Part shown: positions 56,304-64,000 of the stretch, one piece after another
Layout of the letters: every line of letters begins with the position of its first letter
How positions within the stretch are numbered: the first letter of the stretch is position 1
From: Typha latifolia
Taxonomy: Eukaryota > Streptophyta > Magnoliopsida > Poales > Typhaceae
NCBI GenBank assembly: GCA_019914945.1
Contig: CM034101.1
Location: 4,847,188 to 4,911,187, forward strand
Reading direction: 5' to 3'
Length of the DNA: 64,000 nt
The notes under the pieces: model-generated
Database searches by the model: none
What the model saw: the letters and a program-made list of their open reading frames with translations, nothing else
Told to the model about the DNA's origin: nothing
Made by a program: the position numbers and the translations under genes

Positions 56304-57531
56304 TGTACAATTTATTGCAATTGTTTAGATGCAACCCCATGTATAATATGTGTATAAATTAATCAATAGAGTGACCGGAGACCCACATGTGGTTGACAAG
56401 ATTTTTTTTTTTTTAATTCCAAGTGCTACTCTGGCAGCATATTAATCATGGTTGAAAGCAGGAAGTAGAAATATGCTACCTGGTGCGTGCACCATTTGCA
56501 TATCAGCGAAATCAAGAGCTAAAAGAGAACAATTAATCAAATGACCACATGAGAAATCCAAAACAAGATTGATATATGAAAGATAAAATCTCTGTCAATT
56601 TGGATTCTGGCCTATAAATTAACATTCAATGGGCTGTTCCATTTGAGAATATATATATATATATAATCATAGTATTCATTCAAACGTACGAACAAAATAT
56701 CCATAGATAAATATATTGGATGAAAATAGGACAACCTAATAGGGTGATATAAATTGTTAATGTGAAATCTAAACAAGATTTATGTCAAATACTCAGATGT
56801 ATGTCTAGTACTATATTCACATGAGAAATCTAAACAAGTTTGATTTATGAAGATAAATCCCTGTCAGCCTAGATTGGGCCGTAAATTATCACTTATCTGT
56901 CCGATTAGAGAATACTTTCGAAGGGATTGATGAAAACCAATGCAAATAGGACAACCTAATAGGGCGGTAAAAAAAGTTGTTCATGTGGGCGTTGGACATG
57001 GTGAGGATCTCAACAGTCAACTAAAGATTCATAAATGATTGATGAAATAGCATCAGAGTTAACGAGCTCCAAATCTTGTCTTACAGTGGTAGCATATCCA
57101 AGCTCGTTGGCTAAAAAATTCATAGCCTCAACATATAGCAATGTTAATTCTTCTATTTTATTTCTGTTTTAACACACCTAGCTTTCACAAGTAAAACTTT
57201 CGATATTCCTAGTGCTCAAATGATGAGCTGAGCTGAGCTGAAATGGTACACAAACACAGAAAAAAACTAACATAATTTGTATAATCATGAAGCATGTAGA
57301 TTAAGTACTCATAGTTACATATAACAGAACAATAAACAACACGAACAAAGTCAGCAGAGAGGGCATTTACCAAACCTGCTCACACATGACACATACAGCA
57401 TGCTGACAGCATCGAAGCTGTGTACTTAAATACAAGCCCCCTGATGAGTGAGCAAATAGAAATGTTCAGAAACATCCTGCTCCACTAAACATCTCAAATA
57501 TAAAAAAGTGCTAGCTTAGGTATCCACAATA
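56304..57531. other. convergent intergenic region between ADR1 and SnRK2
   Basis: The two genes end toward each other with 1228 bp between stop codons. The middle is a diverged tandem duplication (separate entry). Both 3' untranslated regions must lie here. Confidence 0.6.
56546..56990. repeat. diverged tandem duplication, unit about 270 bp
   Basis: CATGAGAAATC at about 56549 recurs at about 56820, and AATAGGACAACCTAATAGGG recurs with an offset near 220 bp. The intervening text is clearly related (GTCAATTTGGATTCTGGCC against GTCAGCCTAGATTGGGCC). A third partial copy starts near 56766. Confidence 0.7.
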
Positions 57532-60500
57532 TTACAAAGCATACACTATCTCCCCACTACTGTCCACATCAAGTTCTGGATCAGATTCCAGATCCTCCAT
57601 GTCATCATCAAAATCAACGCCGTCGACCAAGTACTGGTTGATTCCACGAGTGCCGGCTGCCGGTATGGTTGCTTCTGTTATGATCTGCATTATCTCATCA
57701 ATGCTCTGCATTGGTTGGTCGGGTTCCTCATACTGGTTACTCACCATGTGGTCATCCATTAGATCACCAGGAAGGTTCTTCAAGAACCATTCATGGTTTC
57801 GGATCTCAGGGATCGAAATCCTCTGCAAATGCACATGATATAAATATATTAAGTTTTAAAAAAAAGAGAAAATCTGTAATAGTAGTAGGTAAAAGAATCT
57901 ATTCAACATATTATTAGGCACTAACATTTTATAACCATTTTGTCATAATGATATTGAGGCAAAACATTTAACTAGAAACAAGCAACCAAGTCATTTGAAA
58001 AAGTAATTTCAGTGATTATCACAACTAATTCTCTCTAACTAAACAGAGGCAATAATAATTCAGATAACTTCAAGACCTCTAAGGAGAATACTTGATTGCA
58101 TGGGTGTTACAGCCCTGAAAGCTAAAAATGTAAATGAACCTCTCGAGTCTTTCTCTAAACTCCCAAATTTCCTAATAGTCACTTACATATATTTCACACC
58201 CTTCAACCAAACTGATCCCCACCCAAAGAAGCATGCAACTCCTAATTACAACCTGGATAATCTATGATTTGTTTTTGGGTAGTAACATGATCCATTTAGC
58301 TTAAAAAGGATCCGCCCAATTTTTGTTCAAAAAGAAAATGTTATGAATCCTACCTTGAGTTAGTAAGATACAACATTCTGACATAAAATAAAAGTTTAGA
58401 TAATAAGATTATTATGAACCAGAACATTGAATAGCCTATGCACAAATTAAAGGTTCAAAGGCTTCCAAGCAAACTCACTTTATAATATAGAACTCACCAT
58501 GGCAGGATTGCCGACAAATATCCTTGAAATTAGGTGCTGGCACTGCGGGGATATGTGAACATAATCCGGAATTGAATACTGAACGCTCAATATACGCTGC
58601 AATATAAAGTAAATATTTTAGCTAATGTATAAGACATGACGAAACAGTAATTGTCTAGACCTGAATAGTTTTCTGGAAGTTCTTTGGCTCTTCTGGATCT
58701 TCAAAAGGATATGCCCCCACTAACATCACATAAAGAGTCACTCCACAAGACCATACGTCAGCAATCTGCATAATCAACAGCCAGTAGTTACTAGGACTAG
58801 TACTTTCTAGACATCAACTTCCTCAGCCAAGTAGATACTTAGATGGCAAGAAAATTTGAAGGGACACAAAAGTCTACACCAAACCTCATGAAGCAGCTGC
58901 ATAGTTTCAAGCATATGAAGGTGCTAAAAGTGGATGCATAACAGCATCAAAAGCTCACAGATAGTAACAAGCTCAGAGAAGATGATAAAGTTGCTAAAAG
59001 CATACTATATTTACTAGATTAATGAAATTCACAACTTCCTTGTAAATAACATAATCTGCATATTGGAGGCATTTACTACATCATAGTAGCCCACTGCTTT
59101 GTTGTCAGTAATTATCTGAATATGCAATTATTATCGTTGACAATGGATTTCCAGTGACAACTTTATTGGTGCACAAAGCAGAAAGAACTAAAGGACAAAC
59201 ATGCAGTTTGAAATAATGATATACCTTTCCATCATATTCCTTCTTCAATAGAACTTCGGGAGCAATGTATGCAGGGGTTCCAACAGTTGACTTTGGTTGT
59301 GAATGAAGAACTGCTGACTGCAAATGCAGAAAGTCAAAGTTATGACAAAAAAGAGTGTTTAGAGAATAAAAAACAAGATACACAAATTTACATTGATCCT
59401 GCTTTTTTTTTTAAGTAGAATTCACCGAGCAGCCATTAGTAATATGTGTGATCATCAGAAATTTTGCTAGGGACAGTAAGACATACTATGTACCTACAGC
59501 ATAGGCACACGTAGGAAATAAGTTCCTAAATGCCGAGCAGACAGATGTAATGAATTTCCTAACAGATAAATATTAAGTACCTTGGAGTAGCCAAAATCAC
59601 ATATCTTCAAACGAGGAGCAGTACTTCCATCCAACAATGTATTCTCCAGCTTTAAGTCCCGGTGGCACACTTGCTTGCAAATAAAGATCCACAAAGATAA
59701 TCTAATCAATAGGAGAACCTAAAATAGAGCAGTAAAATAATTTTTAAAAAAATGCTATTAAATACCATGGAATGACAGTAGCTGACCCCTGATATAAGTT
59801 GCTGGAAAAAGAAGCGCGCCTACAAGAGAAAATAAAAGGCATTTAGTCCAGTTTAATAAAATAATTGCTGAATATGAACAAAATAGTAGTAAGCATATGA
59901 AAACCTCATCCTCACTGAAGCGGCCAGCATTGCATATGCGCTCAAAGAGCTCACCTCCAGAAGCATATTCCATGACAATAGCAAGATGAGTCGGAGTAAG
60001 AATAACCTAGAATTGAATTTAGGGAGAACTATATGTATGAGTATTCTTCCTTCCTGTTAACATACAAACAATATCATAAAAATCATGCATACCTCCTTGA
60101 ACCTGATAATGTTAGGGTGCCTCAAAGACCTGTGATTGATTATTTCACGTTGAACATTTTCATCTATCTGTACAACAAAACAATTGTGCAATTATTCAAC
60201 ACGTCAGAGAAAGTTCTTGCAAAGTTTACTACAGCAATGAATTCAGCTAGCTTGATCAGATTGTTGTTTGTAACTACTAAAGGGGAGCAATTAATCAATT
60301 AGAAGAAGAACATGCACAATAACTTCATTATAATCAAGAAGAACATGTACAATAACTTCATTATAATCACCCAACTCAAGCACTCGGCTGGCTCTATCAG
60401 GAATACAAAGCAGAAAGGATATAACAGTACCAGTTGATAGAATATTTGTTTCTCTTTGAGACAAGAAGTGAGAAGAACTTAGAATCACGTAAACTTTCCA

Positions 60501-61195
60501 CTTGGACTGATAACAAATTAAATCATGGGTGCAAAAACAGTACCACCTGCCTCCTAATTTCTAAACCAGGGGCATGAGGACCAAGATTGTCAACCAACAA
60601 TAACTTCTACAAATAGGCAACAGTATTTTATAAGTCACGATACCTGTTTCTATAGATAGAATAGAATCAAGTATCCTACTAATAGTGATATATAATGTAA
60701 ATTTCACCCGTTTAGAACTTGATACTGCTGATAAACAGTAAAAGCACTGTCGCAGCAAGAAAGAACTCCACAAGGCCCAAAATTCATCCAATTAACCCAG
60801 TTCAAAGTACATAAAACGCAAGCCTACCGATTGATTCCACATACAGAGCCTTACACTTGCTTCGCATCATTAAAAGAAGTCGTTAATAAGAAACTAAAGA
60901 CGAGATTTTTCCCATTAAACCTACTGAATGAGATTTCCAACTAAAGTACTCTATTAGAACACATCAAGATATGGACTTTACGCACTAAAGCAAGGAGCTG
61001 TGACAGAAAAACACCGACCTTTTCGCCCCTCTCCATGTACTTTACGGCGACGAGCTCCCTAGTCTGCTTGTCTCTCATCAGCCTCGCGATCCCAAAGTTC
61101 CCCGATCCGATATCCCTCACCAGCTCGTACCGATCGCTGTCGTGCATTATTGGCATATCCATTCCCGGCCCTACCGTCACCGCCGCACGATCCAT
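57532..61195 (-). CDS. SnRK2 kinase, subclass III (OST1/SAPK8-10 type)
   Basis: ABA-activated serine/threonine kinase controlling stomatal closure and ABRE-dependent transcription; normally held off by PP2C phosphatases. Nine exons on the minus strand: 61195-61019, 60167-60093, 60006-59905, 59819-59766, 59673-59581, 59317-59225, 58765-58661, 58596-58498, 57822-57532. The product is 362 residues, the same length as Arabidopsis OST1. Glycine loop GSGNFG is at 30-35, ATP lysine at 52, HRD at 140-142, DFGYSK at 162-167, and the activation loop [17 protein letters not shown] carries Ser177, which corresponds to OST1 Ser175. The SnRK2 box follows the kinase domain, and the Asp/Glu-rich ABA box ends in [10 protein letters not shown], the subclass III tail. 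Every exon is phase 0, as usual in SnRK2 genes. Confidence 0.96.
60303..60368. repeat. 33-bp tandem duplication in SnRK2 intron 1
   Basis: Two adjacent 33-bp units starting AAGAAGAACATG, at 60303 and 60336, differing at one visible base (GCAC against GTAC). Confidence 0.9.
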
Positions 61196-61591
61196 CCTCT
61201 CCTCCTCCTCCTTCGACCTCCGCCGTTCTCACATCAAATACGCACTCCTCCACATCCCAATCCGAGAAATCGAAGCTCGATTCCGGCGACGTGGCGCGAA
61301 ACCAGACACCCCTCTATCCGATCGCACACCTGGATAGATCGCGAAGGGGTTCGTTGGAGGAAAGGGACGGCTACGGCTCGCGCCCACGAGACCCCGTGAG
61401 AGATCGATTCCCTTCGCCTCCTCTGCTTCGATCTCGACCTCAGATCTCTTCGATTCCTCTCCTCTTTATGTTTCTTCCTACTCCTTTTCTAGGGTTAGGG
61501 TTTCTAATTTCGGAGTTGGGGGGAGATGGCGAGAGCTCTCCTCCCGTGACCTCCTTTTACACTCTTCTTTGCACCGAAGCCTCCAAGCAAG

Positions 61592-61639
<48 letters not shown>

Positions 61640-61800
61640 GATATTATCCAGGAGTTCGCCGACGAATTAAATAAAACTATTAGTACTAGGAGTAAATTAC
61701 GAGACTGCCCCAACGGACGAATAATTGGTGGGTATAGTATGTGGACCGTTGATTACCAATCGGACGGAAGCGGAGAGTTGACTACGTTGCATATGGACCT
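61196..61800 (-). promoter_or_regulatory. SnRK2 leader and promoter with GA/CT tract
   Basis: GC-rich leader immediately upstream of the SnRK2 start codon, with an interrupted (GA)n tract at 61591-61641, which is (CT)n on the coding strand. Such tracts are common in plant 5' leaders and promoters. The transcription start cannot be fixed. Confidence 0.55.
61591..61641. repeat. interrupted (GA)n microsatellite
   Basis: About 50 bp of GA units with two breaks. Confidence 0.9.
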
Positions 61801-64000
61801 GTACGGTTGCTTGAGCGGGGTCCGGATCGGACGGTTCGCGTTTCGTTGTCAGTGCGCGCTGGAACGAGGGCTTCCGTAACCGGTAAGGTTACCTCTTTCT
61901 CCTATCTATGCTATTTAACGGAAGTCACAGTGAACATACCGTCTCCAAGAATAAAAAACAAATATCATCACAGATAACCTTTTTTTATTCTCATAAATTT
62001 ATAAATTTCTAATAAAATAATCAGAAAGAAAGAGCAGAATGCGGCGCCTCAACACTACTGTCGCACGAGGTGGCGAGATAGCTACTGTAGTTTTTATGCG
62101 GGAACGAGGGCATTTTAGTCATTTGAAGGCATTGGATTGGATGAGGGGTTTCGGCTCAGACTTGGCGGAACAAGCCCAAAGACCGGCTCTAGACCTATAG
62201 GCTATAGCTCCTTATGAGATTGATATCTAGAAATACAATATTGCCCCCCTTCCTCTGTATAATAAGAATGATAATAAAGCCAAAATTGACTTCATTACGG
62301 TCACTGTTATATCTCGTACATGTTCCATGATTTTAAAATTACTCGTTATATTCAACAATCTCTTATATGATAGAATTGGATGCATATGATATGTTAGTGC
62401 ATATTTGACGATTGTTTGAATTGTAAAGTCTATTTTCTCACATGACCTTTAACGTCTACGTGACTTCACAATATTGGAGAGATTAAGTGTGATATATGAA
62501 TAATTCTTGAGGGTTCATTGATAATTTGGAGAACTCTCGATAGTTATTTATTTTAATTAATTAGAGAACTCTTGCAGTTGAGCCATGAGACCGTGAGAGA
62601 TAAAATAATAATTTATGTTATTTTTTTTCTCGAATGAGAACTAAATTAATAGTTAAATAAGTATCTATATTTGTTTTGTATACTACTAAGAGATAGGTGT
62701 CACATCTAATAGAAATCTTAGTCAAAACTCAACTGGCTAAAGACCTAAACTAAGTTGTGACTAAATTAGTCTTGAAAAATACTACTATAATTTTGAGGGA
62801 TGCACTTTTCTCAATTGTTGTTGTTATGATGATGAAATAAGCAAGTTGCAATAACTATTACTGATTTTTAGGCAACCAAATCAGCCACTTGGTATCTTCA
62901 CTAACTAAGGAGGTGACATAGCTCCTGGAATGGATAAATAGGACCATGCTTTGATCACCAATTGCAAGAGAGAAAAGTGTTTACAACTATTTGGTATGCA
63001 TCGATTTTTTGGGTAGTAGACAGCCAAGTCATATAACCTTGTTTTGAGCCCTCAAATAATATATATATTTGTATTTGTGTCATTTTAGCCTTTATATAAA
63101 AGGCCAATCCTCTATATACAAGGTATCTAATTTTAGTGTAAGTAAATTGTTGTAATAAAATAGAGAATCTTTTCTCCTACAACCTTCACAATTTCTTGTA
63201 GTCTTCTTTTTCTAAACTCTTGCCTTTATATTCTAGTTGTTTCAAAGTTGATGATATTTTACGAAGAAGATAAAGTGCCACATAGACTCATGAGTCTAGC
63301 AAATGGTTAAGTCCATGATAAATGGTATTATAGTTTATCCTCTGAAGCTAATATTGTCTATATTGCATTAAAAAAGAAGAGGCACCTTAGAGCTTTTAGA
63401 GAACTTTCACATTGACTTCAAAAAAAATATGCGAGTGATGAAGGAAAGTGTCCAAGAAGCTATGGACGTTAGAGTTGATCATATGACCCAATCCCCTTAT
63501 GCCGGACTTAAACCCAAATTGGACCCGGCCCGGCCAAAACCCGAATTGTTAATGGGCAGCAAAGGCTAGCTCTTTGCCCGCCTCAACCTCACCTAACTTG
63601 AAAACCTAACTCAAAAAGGTTTAAGGGCATGCGCAGCGCAAAAAAGTTTGAGCACTTTCTATGAAGCATGGAGCGGTATGGCTTGAGGACGAGGGAGAGA
63701 ATGTCTAAATCTTATTCATATACTTTACTAATAATAATATGTTACGGTGACATCAATGACCGCGAGAGATTGAGAAGGGTCTTTGCTATATCTAATAATT
63801 GAGTGAAATTGAAGTGCAAGCTAAATGTGCAATTCTATTTCAAGAACATTGAGTTCTTAGCTTGAAAAAAAATTATGAAGGCTGAAACATAAGGGATTTT
63901 GCTAACTATGTTAAATAATTCACCCATTTGATTTTGTCCATCTCAAACATGTCAGATGATGATTGTATATTCTTCCTTAATGGGTTGCAGTAGTAGATGT
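61801..64000. other. repeat-like DNA at the right edge
   Basis: No gene supported. 62860-63250 has features of an LTR: a TATATAAAAGG motif near 63095, then AATAAAATAGAGAATC near 63157 and a CT-rich tail. Near 63520 an ACCCGGCCCGGCC stretch resembles the GC-rich ends of the hAT MITE at 42670. Boundaries are not visible. Confidence 0.35.

Noticed and set aside
61150..61674. 174-codon plus-strand frame over the SnRK2 start region
   Set aside because: It runs antisense to the SnRK2 first exon and leader, and ends in translated GA repeat.

Overview
The window looks like nuclear DNA of a flowering plant, most likely a non-grass monocot. It is AT-rich between genes, has many short introns with GT..AG borders, and carries GC-rich first exons in two genes (a serpin and an NLR), a trait common in monocots. 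Species cannot be named from the sequence. Eight protein-coding genes can be reconstructed, seven complete and one cut by the left edge. I joined exons by hand from splice signals, reading frame and family similarity, and every complete model closes in frame.

Layout. 688-1459 (-): 5' end of an Aurora-3-like kinase, running off the left edge. 2017-8182 (+): N-acetyl-gamma-glutamyl-phosphate reductase (arginine synthesis, plastid), 13 exons, head-to-head with Aurora across 557 bp that hold a small MITE. 8183-13716: repeat-rich spacer with a promoter-like island and a decayed Copia gag. 13717-14601 (+): single-exon Dof transcription factor. 14602-17335: spacer with a foldback element. 17336-19966 (-): SKU5-similar monocopper-oxidase-like protein, 8 exons. 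22526-24097: probable solo LTR. 25075-26134: a broken serpin duplicate. 27751-31125 (+): intact two-exon serpin with a Leu-Arg-Gly reactive centre. 33892-38800 (+): nucleobase-ascorbate transporter, 14 exons. 39077-43864: a three-deep nest of transposable elements. 43865-52150: gene-poor DNA. 52151-56303 (+): ADR1-type helper NLR, 5 exons. 57532-61195 (-): subclass III SnRK2 kinase (OST1/SAPK8-10 type), 9 exons, convergent with ADR1. 61196-64000: SnRK2 leader, promoter and repeats.

The genes do not form a pathway; they are ordinary neighbours. Stress and immunity are well represented by chance or loosely: an ABA-signalling kinase, a helper NLR and a protease-inhibiting serpin. The most notable structures are the nested transposon block, in which each layer has its own target-site duplication (9 bp, about 5 bp and 8 bp), and the serpin pseudogene, which keeps its reactive-centre sequence but lost most of the serpin body through an internal deletion. 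I saw no convincing tRNA, rRNA, CRISPR or organelle insert, and nothing that qualifies as a wholly new biological system.
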